Of a stretch of 64,000 bases of DNA, positions 32,070-44,223 are shown piece after piece. Numbering within the stretch: the first letter of the stretch is position 1; each line of letters starts with the position of its first letter. The stretch is taken from positions 37,281,222 through 37,345,221 of the forward strand of contig CM068383.1 of assembly GCA_034770075.1 (NCBI GenBank), given 5' to 3'. Position numbers and translations under genes: made by a program. The DNA comes from Aralia elata (Eukaryota > Streptophyta > Magnoliopsida > Apiales > Araliaceae). Under the pieces are notes generated by a model. That model saw only the letters and a program-made list of their open reading frames with translations, searched no databases and had not been told where the DNA came from.

Positions 32070-34973
32070 CGTAGGTTATAAACTGTAGGTAAAAGTTACC
32101 TTAGACTATAACCTCAGAACAGAAAGATGGATATGATAAGGAATAGACTCAAATAGAATTTGAGAAATAAAAAAAATAAATTTAGAAAATTTTCAAGAAG
32201 TGAATTAAGATATGTACAAGAAGATTCAAGGAAGAATCTCGAAGAGTTATTAAAGACGGGAATCAGGAGTTACCTGACTCCAGTAGTGAAGAAGTAAAGT
32301 GATAATAGATAGACGATGTCTATAAGAAGATAATGATAAAAATGATAAGAATAAATGAAAGGATTCGAAGAAGAATCTCGATGCGTAATCAGGAGTTAAC
32401 CAACTCTGACAATAGAGATGAACAACCCTAGAAGTTTGGGGTATTGTTAAACAAGTGAACTAGACACTTATATTGTGTCATAAGAAATTAGACACCATTG
32501 ATGTCAATACAAACACAAATGGTCGTTTAAGAGGTAATAAGGAATCCAGAAAGCTCTAGGAGTAAGAAAAGAGACCTCAAGAGAAGGATCAGAGGATAAA
32601 GAATGAAGAAGATGATAAGCATAAACCCAAATGAGGGTTAAATAATATTAAATGAATTTAGAAAATTCATAAAGAATGAGTTGGGGTATGTCGCAAAGAT
32701 TGAAAAAACGAATCTAAAAGAGCAATAGGATCAGGGAACACCTGATTCGAATAGTCATAGAAATATGATTAAAGGGGAAGATAAGAATATCGTTCAAGAA
32801 CACGATCATAAGATAGAAAAAGAATCGTAAAACGATTGTATGATAAGATCACGACAAAGTCTTATTGTAGAAGAACAAATGATCAATCGAAAGATTGAAA
32901 ATTTTAGCTGAATGATATAGAAAGAAGGTACTATGAGATAGTACAAAGAAAACTCAGAAGAGTTATAGAAATGGAATACGGATTAAAGAAGATTCGTATT
33001 AAGCAAAGAGCAAGAAAAGAACGAGCTAAGATTGGGTGGGATTTCAATTGAGGACTTATGTGATAGCTGAGTTGTACACACCTTTGTATGGGCAGAGGTT
33101 TTGTGCTTGGTTTAACGACCACTTAGTTTATCATATTGATAATCGTTAAAATGTCGGTGTCACGCTATCGGTATATATATGGCGAGAAGGTGATTCTTTT
33201 CTCATATGTATATTTGATAATTAGAGAATATAAGATTAGGTGCGAGTTCTTAAAACTCATGCTTATGGCAAGTTTGTGACTCATAATCATATGATGTGTT
33301 TTGAGCTCCTAAGCATATGGACAATCCCTAATTAGTTCTTGGATTACGTATCGCTAGGACAAGTTCCTAAACTCATATTTTTATGGTAAGTTTCTGAACA
33401 CATAAAGTGTGGTAAGTTTGACGAACTATATTAGGGAATAAGAGTGTTATAAATTAAGAGCTAATTATTTTTAGTGTATTGTGAATTGATGATATTATAG
33501 ATGGATAGGATTATATAGTGGAACTATGGAGAAAGTTAAAGCTGATGAGTGGAGAAATGGATATTCCAAATCTTCTAGCAAGGCTAGATTTCGAAGTTTA
33601 TTGAAATCGTGCTGTTGTCTTTTTGAAAAATATATTGGGTCAAATCATTAAACCAATAGGTTTTTAAAAAAAAAATTGGTTATTTCTTATGTCTATGCTA
33701 ATTGTTTCGGCTAGACAAAGTTGAAAATATCAAAATGTATTTTAAATGATGGAGTCATCAATGCAGTCTAACCTAGTGTTGGATGTGATCTAAGGATCGT
33801 CAGCCCACTATGGTATGATGTAGAATGACAAAATCATAAAATGACGGCATGCTCAGCGTACTGTTAAAACAGAGCGGTCCTATGCGTCATAAAATGATTT
33901 TCAGTATTTTAGTAAATCAAGAAGTGTCAAGTGCCGTTTTGAATCGACTAGACACAGATTCAGATATCAATTTTGAATTATCTAACTAAATTGATTTGGT
34001 TTGAACTCCAGATTTTGTATGAAAATCCCTGAATTGGAAAAAAAATTTATAGCACCAAATGGTGGCACAAATGAACGAATATCGTTCAATTGGCGCCGAA
34101 TGGCGGCCACACAGATAGTGTTGATCAACACAGAACAACCCTGAATTGGGAAATTCTGTTTGCGCTGAATAGCGGTGACGATGAACGTAAATGTCATTCC
34201 TGTAGATAGCGCTGATCAACACAGGGCATAACAGGCTGATCACCTACGTGCCTGTAAGACAGAACGGTTTACAGATAAATTTCTGTTTAAACCTTTTCAA
34301 AAAGAAAATTTCAGTTTATATGACCAGTAAGATGATACAGAAAGCTATTCCTAAGCGAATCTTCGAAATTCTTGAATTATTTATATTGCTTCACAATTAT
34401 TGATCAATTGTGGAGAATTTCAATTCTGGTAATTGAGTATAAAAGGGGATGATGTTCTTAGAAAAGAAGTAGTCGTGAAATGCGACAAGTGTAGAAGTAT
34501 TCTTGAGAAAGAATAGCATAATGAAAGAAAAAAGAGAGGAGATGTACGAAACGTACGATGAATTCGGAATGATCTCTAGAAGAGAAAGTTTGTCATAGAA
34601 CTCAATGAGTGAATTCAATGAATCGAATGAACGAAGACTAATGAATTGAGATTTGAAGGACAAAATTCTTAGAAGAATGGGTGAATGTGATATCCCGAGA
34701 GTTTATGAGTTTAGTAAATCATAAGTTTGATTGCCTTGATCCTTAGAAAAGGATGTTGATGGGTTAAGACTGGTAAAACTCGGGGTGTATCGAGTTAATA
34801 ACGGTTATGTAATAAAACCTATAAAGAGTTGTTGAGAAAGTGTATGAACTAGGTAATATAACACCTATGTTAACACGACGTGTTGAGATTATTCAACGGT
34901 ACAGAATGTTGAAAGGAGATGTGAACCGTGTAAGTAAGGTTCGGTATTGTGATTCCGGGGACGGAATCCTTAT
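32070..34973 (+). other. Internal domain of E, without coding capacity
   Basis: AT-rich, with no frame above about 90 codons and no retroelement protein motif. The first 1.1 kb is full of purine-rich repeats of the type AAGAATCTCGA. From about 33240 to 34430 it resembles the 3' half of a Tekay LTR such as A's: GCAAGTTTCTGA repeats, TTTCGGCTAGACAAAG (33706), AACAACCCTGAATTGGG (34133) and GCTGATCACCTACGTG (34236). Confidence 0.65.
33240..34430 (+). repeat. LTR-derived segment inside E
   Basis: The order of motifs (GCAAGTTT repeats, TTTCGGCTAGACA, GAACAACCCT-loop, GTTGATCAACA, CTGATCACCT, GACGGTTT-type block, CCTTTTCAA) parallels A's LTR at about 7780-8480. E's own LTRs lack this set, so it was captured from, or is a relic of, another LTR. 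Confidence 0.55.
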
Positions 34974-34986
34974 AAGAGGGAAAGAA
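34974..34986 (+). other. Polypurine tract of E
   Basis: AAGAGGGAAAGAA directly before the LTR start TGTGATAAC, preceded by GATTCCGGGGACGGAATCC as in F and G. Confidence 0.85.
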
Positions 34987-37900
34987 TGTGATAACTCAAA
35001 TTTTAGAAAAAGATTAAAATAAGAATTTAATAAATAAAATTCTTATTTGGTGGTAGGTGATGTTACATTATATTGCATAAATGAATACGTTCTATGCAAT
35101 ATGTGATTTTTGTAAATAATAATAAATATATTATTATTATTATATATTTATTATTTCATGTAAATAAATTGTATAATCAATTTATTAAGAAAAAATGAGA
35201 TGGGTAAAACAAATTTATGATGAAAGAAATTATTAAAATAATTTATAATATTAAATTATTTTAATATAGTATTTTGGTGGTATTTAAATATATTTAATAA
35301 CCTCCATTTTATTGGGTGAAATGTATGCATGTTATGTAATATAGTGAATATATTATTATATTTGCTATAGTTAAATGATTTGTGAGAAAATAATTTATAG
35401 AAAGAAAAGAAAATAATTGAATATATTATTATATATTTGATTTAGTTTGAAATAAATTGTGAGAATCAATTTATTTAAAGAGATGGATAACTTTAAAGAT
35501 ACAAAAATTTTGTATCTATTGATGAGCAAATTAAAATAATTTATAATATTAAATTATTTTACTAGGATTATAATGTAAATAAATGGTTAGAAGTAATTAA
35601 GAAATGGAAATTAAATTAAATTATATTATTTGAAATGATAGTTCGTTACACTAAAAGTGTTTAGTTTAATTATGAATTTGATTTCATGATTAATGGAGTA
35701 AATATTTTATACATATTACAAATGTATAATTATCCAATTTTGGGTATCATGTAATTATAATACACAAGTTAATATTTTATTGAGATGAAATGTATATATT
35801 AAATAAATTGTTTAACAACAATTTATGGATGGAAGTAAGGAATTTAATAGTAATAGAATAATATTAATTATTTACGTAATGGATTTGTTACGTTACAAGT
35901 GTATGTTCTAATTATGGATTTAATTTCATAATTATTTGCATAATTCTATACATGTTGTAAATGTATAAGTATTCAGTTGTAACTAATAATTTGGATACTG
36001 AAGATAGAATTTATCATAAGGTAATACATATATATATATATATATGTAATATATATGTTTTAAAACGTGAATATATTATAATAGATGTGTATGTAACTTG
36101 TGTTGAGAATGAAATAGTTAGTGGAAAAGCCGAGTCACTATAATTAAGCAGGAGGTGGTGAGTTATGAAGCATTATGATGGACACCCAACAAACATTTGA
36201 GATATAGAAGAATGAGTTAGAAAATTTAATAACATTACTTACTTCATTCTCTGCCATTTCACTCTATACTCCCTGTCCTGCCAATTTCGTCCCAAAAGAA
36301 AAAGAACAAAAGTAGCCCTTATGTCTATTTCCCAGCCTCTGTCATCCGTTCCAAACAAAGGAAGAAAAGAAAAACAGTGCTCGACTCCCCTACTCCAAAA
36401 CCAAACCTCAACTTCTTCAATTTCTACTGGAATTACCAACAAGAAGAATTGAAGTGCAGACTAGTTTGGGAAATATATTTAAGGCAATAGCAGCAAGAAA
36501 GATTTAGTGAGCGGAATATCAAAGTTTGACTTCATTAAATTAAATGGGTTTTAAGGTAAACCATATGTTCTTGTTAAAATTCATGAAACTTAAAGTAGAT
36601 ATTTTGTATTGTTATATTAGTTATGCTTGATTGTGAAATTGGTTAAATAGTGGGAGTATATGCTACCTGAAGTAATAGGATTGAAAATTTTGGATATAAC
36701 CATGTACTAATGTTTATGAATCCTGAAAGTTTAAGCCATGCACTGTGTATGTTTGATAAAATTCCTCTTAGAGGCTGTTAGACTTTAAAATTTAAAACTT
36801 GTTGATATGGTGATCAAGGTAGCTTGGGTATATAATATATGATGTTTCGTAGGTGGTTTAGCTGAGTTAGAAATGGATTTGAAGCAAGTTTAGGTTAATT
36901 AAACAATTTTAACTCAGTTGAAAATCTGATGTGATTGGACAATTTTGAGCTCTTATAAAACCTATTTATGGAATGTCTAAATCTAATTGAATATTTATTG
37001 AAAGACTTAAATGAATGTTTAGGAATGAAATGATATTGTGAAACGAAACTAAATTGAAAGTGGAGTTTAGGTTTATCAATATATAAGTAATGAACGTAAC
37101 GAGGCGTTGAGCGTACGCATGAATGTATCGCTTTAGCACTCGTATGAACCGAGATAGGCACGCGACACTTAAGCGTCGAAACGTCGTGACAGGAAATAGA
37201 TGACTTAAGTGGTGTTTTAATCTCAATTAATCAAACGCTATAAGTAACGAATAAGAGTTTAGGTAAAGTAAGAATGTGCGTTGACCATGTAATTAATTGA
37301 TACATGTATGTGCATTTATATGTTTAGGAAATACGACGAAGCAAAATGTATAGATGATTTTAATTGACGAATCGAAATGGAATCATGGACGTTCAAGGAA
37401 CGTATAAATGCTAGCCAAGGCAAGTTTCTCAGTTTATTTCTGTGAACTTATATTTGCTATAAGTAATTCTTAGTATAATAATATGCTTACAATTATGTAA
37501 ATGTTCATGATTTGCATTATGTTGCTCCATGAGTTATTAAAGTCAATATATGACTAAGGTGATTTGAGTTATGAAACTCAATTTATTTTAAGATATGAGA
37601 TATGTGAATGATGATAAGCTTGATGGTATTAGAGGTATAATGTATGAAGCATAGATAGATGCTTTGTTTAGAATTATGATGCATTTATGATTTGAATATG
37701 AAACTATGTGCTATGTGAAGCATGATAGACTGTTAAATTTGTTGGGCTGTCGAGCTCAACCTTGCAAAAACACAATTTTTGCAGATTCACGATGCAATGC
37801 CAGACTTTAGCTTTCAAGATGATAACATCTAGAGGACGCGCAAAGGAATCCATTTCCTTTATCTAGAAATTCTATTGAATCATGATGATGGTTCTTGACA

Positions 37901-38301
37901 TGTGTAACTGACTGATATGTAACATTGAAATTATTCAATAAATAGAGAATGATCATTTTGAGTTTGAAAGATAGAATCATAGGTACCTTGAGAATTAAAG
38001 TGTTATAGTAATAACACTATACCGAAAAAAAAACATGTATGAACGATTGAGCTGCATAGACTCATATCTACTCTAACAAAAATGAATCATAGAAATGAAT
38101 ATGATTCTGGAATTTATAATCGTAAAGGTTGCGATTCAGGGAACGAAAGATATAAAAAAAATTTAATCATCCGCATTTTCAGCTGTTATTTCATCTAAGT
38201 ATAAAGTGAAGTTGAATCAAGATAGTATTTAACGCAAAATGTCGGGATTAAGAATAGTCCTGATTTTGGATTAAGTTACTCCCGATTTTGGGGGCGTTAC
38301 A
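34987..38301 (+). repeat. 3' LTR of E
   Basis: 3315 bp, TGTGATAAC to GGGGCGTTACA. A weak TATA (ATATATTTAA near 36473) is followed by a short leader with an AAG|GTAAAC donor at 36556, and TTTTCAG at 38182 is a possible acceptor. No lysine-rich mini-frame follows it. The terminal 1.13 kb matches 30913-32055. It contains a TA microsatellite at 36028-36045. Confidence 0.88.
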
Positions 38302-38302
38302 A

Positions 38303-39393
38303 GTTTACTTCAACCCTTAGAAATTCCAGAATGGAAGTGGGAGCATATCACGATGGACTTCATGGTAGGGCTTCCAACTACTTAGAAGGGATATGATGCA
38401 ATATGGGTGATCGTGGATCGTTTAACTAAATCAGCGCATTTCTTGCCAATTAAGGTAAGGTTCAAGCTAGACCAGTTAGCCAAACTTTATGTCAAGGAAA
38501 TAGTTTCTAGACATGGAGTGCCAGTATCGATTGTGTCAGATCGTGATCCGTGATTCACATCAAATTTTTGGAGAAGTTTCCAAGAACACATGGGAACACA
38601 ATTGAGGTTGAGCACGACGTATCATCCTCAGACAGACGGTCAAAGTGAAAGAACGATTCAGACACTAGAAGACATGTTAAGAGCATGCGTTATGGATTTC
38701 AAAGGAAATTGGGACGACCACCTACCGTTAGTAGAATTTGCGTATAACAACAATTATCATGCGAGTATCGGCATGCCGCCTTATGAAGCACTGTATGAGA
38801 GACAATGCAGGACACCACTATATTGGGATGAGGTAGGGGAACGTCGACTACTTGGACCGGAGCTGTTTCAGCAGACTGCAGAGGTTGTCAAGAAGATAAG
38901 AACAAGGTTAGTATCGGCTCAAGATCGACAGAAGAAGTATGCAAATCAGCATAGGCAACAACGAGAGTTTGATGTCGGAAGTTATGTGTTTCTAAAGGTA
39001 TCTCCTTGGAAAGGGAAGATAAGGTTTGAAAAGAGAGGTAAGTTGAGTCAGAGATTTATAGAACCATTTGAAGTGCTAAAGAGAGTAGGTGAGGTGGCTT
39101 ATGAAGTAGTTTTACCTCTTGAGCTGGGACATATTCATAATGTGTTTCATGTGTCAGTCTTACGACCATATAAGCAAGACTACAAGCATGTGATAGAGTA
39201 TGAGCCTATTCAAGTTGAAAAAGACCTAACATATGAAGAAATTCCTACTCAAATAATTGATAAGAAAGAGCAAGTTTTAAGAAATAAGATAATATCTTCG
39301 GTAAAGGTAGTTTGGAGAAACCATAATGCCGAAGAGGCTACGTGGGAGCTCGAAGAAAAGATGAAGAAAAATTATCCTCATCTTTTTATTTAA
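38303..39393 (+). pseudogene. Integrase and chromodomain of F
   Basis: One frame from LLQPLEIPEWKWEHITMDF. A TAG at 38383 (TT*KGYD, shared with G) and a TGA at 38551 (VSDRDP*F, private, CGA to TGA) break it. From 38554 to the natural end it is open: QTDGQSERT with the catalytic Glu, a GPY/F module in which the Gly is Glu (RFIEPFEVLK), and a chromodomain ending MKKNYPHLFI. Confidence 0.88.
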
Positions 39394-39428
39394 TCTTATA
39401 ATAGTGATTCCGGGTACGGAATCCTTAT

Positions 39429-39441
39429 AAGGGAGGAAGAA
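39429..39441 (+). other. Polypurine tract of F
   Basis: AAGGGAGGAAGAA directly before TGTAATAACC. The same tract is at 49020-49032 in G. Confidence 0.88.
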
Positions 39442-40239
39442 TGTAATAACCGAGAAAATCATGTAGCATTGTAAATAAGTTTATGTATAGTTATTAATGA
39501 AATGAAGTTTGTTTAAATTTTTATGCAAATGTTATAAATGAATAAATATATGTGTAATATATTTATTTAAGTGATGAGAGATGTAAGTTAATAATTAGAC
39601 AAGACTAATTAATTTAATTAGTTTGAACTAACTAAAAAAAAGAAATAATTTAAACAAGTTGATTAAGTGTTAAGAGAATTAAAGCTTAGGTTATTTACTA
39701 ACAAAGCTTGGTTACTAGCCTTGTATGGCAATGTAAGAGAGCCCAAATTAATTATGCAAGTAAGTTACCAATGGGGCAAAATAGTTAAGGAATTAAACCT
39801 AGTTGACAAGCCCAAGTTAAATGTTAATTGGGAGAGTCCAAGAAAGAATTAAAATAGCCCAAGCATGAGTCCAATATAAGCCCTAAAAAATCTTACAAGG
39901 AGCCCAAAAAGCCAAGCCCAAGTCCTTGATCCAACTTCTAGAAGTGGTGATGCATTAATGATGTAATAAATGAGTTAAAAAAAGAGAAAAGAAAAAGAGA
40001 TGGTAGGAGACATAGTGGGGAACAAAGAGGGAAACAAGGAGGGAAACATAGAAGAAAACAAGAAGGGAAATGGGGATCATGATTCCCTAGTTTGACTACC
40101 CTAAATCCTAGCTTAATTGATTGGATGACTAGGGTAAATAGTTAGGAAAAATGAGAGAAGATGAAAAGATGAGGGAGTGGATCGACCATAAATGAAAACC
40201 AAGAAAGGAGGAGCTACTTGCAATTCTTTCATTTGGGTC

Positions 40240-40247
40240 TATAAATA
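40240..40247 (+). promoter_or_regulatory. TATA box of G's 5' LTR
   Basis: TATAAATA in GGGTCTATAAATAGCC; the second LTR has the same box at 49832-49839. About 130 bases without ATG follow up to the donor. Confidence 0.72.
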
Positions 40248-40381
40248 GCCAACACCAAGAATACTTGCATTACATTACTTCATTTTCAGAAAACTAAGTT
40301 AGAGATAAGAGAAAGAGAGAGTTTAAGAGCTTGGGGGAAAGCTTAGGAGCAAGAGGAGGAAGTTCTACTAACTAAGTGAAG

Positions 40382-42124
40382 GTAATACCTAAAACCTTCC
40401 TATATTCAATTTTCTTGTAAAGGTCTTGGATATATGTATATAAATATGTATCATACTCATATATATGTAAATATGTTAGATATTGATGTTGAACAACTTA
40501 GCTGATGAAAAATAGTTGAAGAACCAAAGTTGCAATAAAGAAGATAAAATCTGTTTTTCCTAAAAACAGAAACTGAAATTTGAACAACCATAACTCTCAT
40601 TATATTTCGAATTTTTGAGTGTGGTCAACTTATGGTGATAGATATATGAGTTCCCTAACCCCTCCAACTGGAATTTCCAGAAAAAATCTTGTAAGTTATT
40701 TATGATGGAATTTATACTAAACCAGGCAAAACTAGAAAATCGGTAAAAGCTTGCTGCCCATTTTTTTTCGTGGACAGTTTTGTCCACCTAACTCATGAGA
40801 AAAATTAAGCCCTTTTGAGTAATGAAACTATATGGTATAACAAATCTCCTGTCCAAAGATGAACGTAATCCGACTTCGGATGAGTGAGATATGACCAATT
40901 TAATATTAGGATTTTCTCGACGAAAACTGCTATAACTCTAGTTCTATAACTCAGATGGTTATGAAATTTTAACTGAACGTATACTTTAATATGATTAAGG
41001 TACTGACCAAATTTGGGAATTTTTGGGATTAAGTTCGTTATAGAAAAATTGCTAAGTTTTGAACCGAAATGAGACCTTTTAAAAATACTTAATAAAGTTA
41101 AAAAATTATAATAAAATTATTTTTACATGAGGAATATTTCTAAGTATGTGTGGCCAAGAGGAAGAAAAATAATAAAATGGTTAACTATGTTTAATAAAGA
41201 AAATTAATTTATGTAAAGGTAAAACAATTAATTCGAGTAAAGTTTCATCGGCTAAAATATGACGACATATGACGTATGTGATTAATTGGTTGATGACCTT
41301 AATAATATGTGTAGGTCTTTTGAAGGACAAATTAATAACGTTATATTTAGACGACATATCAAGCAAGTATCCTAACTTCATTCGATTTCTATATTGAATG
41401 TAAGTTTCCTAACTTGTGCAATTATTATTCCGTACAAGTTCTTATGATGATGATGTTATAACTTACACAAGTTTTCATATTGTGCAAGTCTCCTTTATTG
41501 TTGAATTATAAATTATTCAATTGATGGTACTTATGTACATTAAAATCGTTGTTTCGTTATCGAATTTCTTATGTTATTAAAGTTCTTAATATTCATGAAC
41601 TGTTGAATAGATGCGTCGAACCCAATTATTCCGGCTAGACAATATTGATGTGCGATGATATATTGTTGAATTCGTTCAAATCATAGATGTTATTTAAAGT
41701 CAAACCAATCCAAATTGCTTTGGTGCGGACTCGTGGTATAAAACTGAGATGAACAACCCTGAAAAAGGGATAACAGATGTCGGGCATATAGTCCCATTTA
41801 CGCTTAGGCGTTAAAAATTTATATATGTGCACAATATATGGTACGATATGTTGATCCCCTAAAATACCTGCGGAGGATGTTTGTCGGTCTTTGTGGTTGA
41901 TATTCGTCCTGATGGTTTTATTTGTTCAAGGTATTTATTACCGCTCAGTACGATGGTAACAACTTGAAATCTCTTTATTTCTTGTTATTCAAATACTTCT
42001 CAAGTTTATTCCAATTGTTGAAGCTCAGATGTAGATGATCCCTTTTCTTGATGTACGATGTTAAACTCTCATATTACTTGCTAGGCAATTTGCGCTCATT
42101 CTTGCTTAAACCTAATATTTGCAG
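40382..42124 (+). other. Candidate intron inside the F/G LTR
   Basis: Donor GTGAAG|GTAATA and acceptor CCTAATATTTGCAG enclose 1743 bp. The same sites occur at 49974 and 51717 in the second LTR. Confidence 0.48.
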
Positions 42125-42186
42125 CTAAACATGAAAAAGTCGAAGGATCGGGCAAGGATAAAGGGAAAGAAAAGATGGATGAATAA
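42125..42186 (+). other. Lysine-rich mini-frame after the LTR acceptor (F/G LTR)
   Basis: Frame AAKHEKVEGSGKDKGKEKM, two more codons, TAA at 42184. The second LTR keeps the frame (KGKGKM) with TAG at 51777-51779. Confidence 0.45.
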
Positions 42187-42297
42187 GAAGCATATTATGC
42201 AATAATTAAATATTTATAATATTTGTAATGAATTTGAAAGATTTTATATATGTGCGTATTTGTAAAGGTTATAAGAACCTTGGGACTAGACGGAGAT

Positions 42298-43085
42298 TAG
42301 GACTGAGCAAAAATCCGATAAAATCGAATAATCGAACCGAACCGAAATTTTTTAACCGAATTTTTTCGGTTATGTGGGTATTATTTGTAATTCGGTTATA
42401 TCCGATTTTATATTCGGTTTTCGGGTTCGGGTTTGGTGTTTGATATTTTGTTATCCGGTTAACCGAATAACCGAATTAGAAATATAAAAAAATTAAGGCT
42501 TAAAAATTAAAATAGTAATCTCTCATCGTACTCTCTCTAATCTTAGATCTAACTCTCATCTCTCACATAGAAACTTGAACTTGTAGTCAAGTGGGATTAT
42601 TATCTTTAGCATAATCAACAGTCGAGGCATGCCAGAATTGAATGCAATGACAATCAGTTATAGATCAAAATAGCGGCATAGTATCCAGAAATTCAGAAAA
42701 TCTGTGCAAGTTATGCACTATAAAATGCGCTAAACTAGACCTCCTTCAAGTTAATTCACCATTCACTTGTATTCCTAACAGTTTGCCATCAAATTCACAT
42801 GAATCTCAATTGCTTTTACCTGCTGTATTCATGAATGTAGTAATTTAAATTTCAAATGGAGCAGATTTTCTTAATTAGTATCAAATTGGTGCCAGTTTAT
42901 CTTTTTCTTTCTGTTTTTCATTTCGGTTATTAACCGAATAACAGAATTTATCATTCAGTTATTTGGTAATTCGGTTATATCAAAATTCGGTTACTTGTTC
43001 GGATATCAAAAATGTGTACATTTCGGTTTTCGGTTATAACCGAATAACCTATTCGGTTCGGTTATAACCGAATTTCTCACCCCTA
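42298..43085 (+). mobile_element. hAT-like MITE in the shared LTR
   Basis: The second LTR gives the empty site. The insertion is bounded by an 8-bp duplication ACGGAGAT (42290-42297 and 43086-43093), the size made by hAT transposases. Termini are TAGGACTGAG and CTCACCCCTA, imperfect inverted repeats. Both ends carry many CGGTT/AACCG subterminal repeats. The 788 bp have no coding capacity. The strand given is arbitrary. Confidence 0.88.
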
Positions 43086-43340
43086 ACGGAGATGTCTGAA
43101 ATAAACTATCTAAGTTATGTTTAGTTAAATGTGTGAATTCTTAATTTAGATTTAACATTATTGACAATATCTAGAATGTTCTGTCAAGGAAAGGGGTTAT
43201 TTGATTGCGAGCCGTTTATGCGGAAGGCCCCCTCTTTCCTGGGAACTATCTGGTTGTCAATAGTGTGAGTCTAAACTTTAGGTTGAATAGTGAGCACCAG
43301 TCCACTGTAGCTAGTACATGGATTTGGGGGCGTCACAGGT

Positions 43341-43352
43341 TGGTATCAGAGC
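43341..43352 (+). other. Primer binding site of G (initiator-Met tRNA type)
   Basis: TGGTATCAGAGC, a perfect match, three bases after the LTR. Confidence 0.93.
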
Positions 43353-43525
43353 TATAGGTTATAAACCTTAGGTGGGAGTACCTTAGAATATAACCGTAGA
43401 GAAAATTAGTGGAGATAGTAAGGAGATAAACTCATGTAGAGTTTTAAGTGATGAGTATAATATTTTTGCTAAAACAAAGTTGATTATTGAGAGATACTAA
43501 TTAAGTTATTAAACTTGATTGTAGG

Positions 43526-44194
43526 ATGTCAGGCGAAGAAGGAATTAGAGATATTCATGTGGTAAGTGAAGAATTGATAGTTACACTCGAGCCAATCACA
43601 GAGGTAGCAGCTGAGAGTGAACCAGAAGAGGACCGTGAGGAAGAAGAGCCCCTGGAGGACTCAAATGGAATACCCCAGGATGATACCTCAATTGAGGATA
43701 ACATGTTAGCTAAGCTGATGGATAAGAATATTAGACTAGAGGATAGAATCCGAGAGTTAGAGGAGCAGGATGAAGAGTGGCAGACTACTGTTGAACAAAG
43801 AGACATAGTAGTTCAAGATTTTGCTACCCGATATGCAGAGCTTTAACAAAAAACTAGCTCAGGCGGAACATAGAATAGTAGAGTTAGAATTGGAGAAAGA
43901 AAATATCAAAGGCCAGTTGAAAGAGGAATCAGTTGAACGAGTAAGGATGGAAGATGCATGGGTTAGAGCTGCACGACGTGTTGATATTATAGAGAGAGAG
44001 AAGTTCAATCTAAAAAGGCCAAGATAGATGATATGGGATATGCTTTTTGGACAACATTTGAGAGAACCCAAGACCGAATTTATAATTACCCAAAGCAGTT
44101 CGGTCAGCCTCGATTCACCATGGATCGAGAGATAATGATTCGTATAATGGATCAGGAATACGATGAAGCAGTTGAGCGTGGAATGCTTCCATAA
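43526..44194 (+). pseudogene. ORF1 of G: acidic coiled-coil accessory protein, two frameshifts
   Basis: Starts MSGEEGIRDIHVVSEEL right after TTGTAGG, very close to A's ORF1. The acidic segment and coiled coil run to a frameshift near 43840, continue in a second frame to about 44020 and then in a third to the end at 44194. The last part has FTMDREIMIRIMDQEYDEAVERG, matching A's tail. The frame changes are small indels in A-rich runs. Confidence 0.72.
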
Positions 44195-44205
44195 ATAATG
44201 AGTGG

Positions 44206-44223
44206 ATATATATATATATATAT
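44206..44223. repeat. TA microsatellite after ORF1 of G
   Basis: About nine TA units. The 44195-44460 spacer is otherwise AT-rich without features. Confidence 0.8.

Larger units (their letters stand above)
30913..38301 (+). mobile_element. Element E: non-autonomous LTR element related to Tekay, interrupted by D
   Basis: Two LTR copies (30913-32055, partial, and 34987-38301) flank 2.9 kb without any recognisable gag or pol. The primer site and the ATTCCGGGGACGGAATCC-purine tract are of the Tekay type, so Tekay proteins probably moved it. E lies in F's integrase; the target duplication should be AGTTT (38302-38306). Confidence 0.85.
38302..43337 (+). mobile_element. Element F: Tekay-type chromovirus, right part, interrupted by E
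   Basis: Integrase to chromodomain, a polypurine tract and an LTR that is at the same time the 5' LTR of G. The sequence is nearly the same as the end of G (47893 onward), including one shared stop codon. The left part should lie upstream of the window beyond E. Confidence 0.88.
39442..43337 (+). repeat. Shared LTR: 3' LTR of F and 5' LTR of G
   Basis: 3896 bp, about 3.1 kb without the MITE, which equals the other LTR (49033-52134). TATAAATA at 40240-40247, an AUG-free leader, a donor at 40382, GCAAGTTTCCTAA-type repeats (41350-41490), a CCCTGAAAAAGGG core (41757), an acceptor at 42124 and the mini-frame. Confidence 0.93.

Noticed and set aside
36028..36045. TA run as a regulatory site
   Set aside because: A simple microsatellite; nothing around it suggests function.
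38302..39393. Host integrase- or chromodomain-type gene
   Set aside because: Flanked by polypurine tract and LTR and nearly the same as G's pol; it is retrotransposon sequence.
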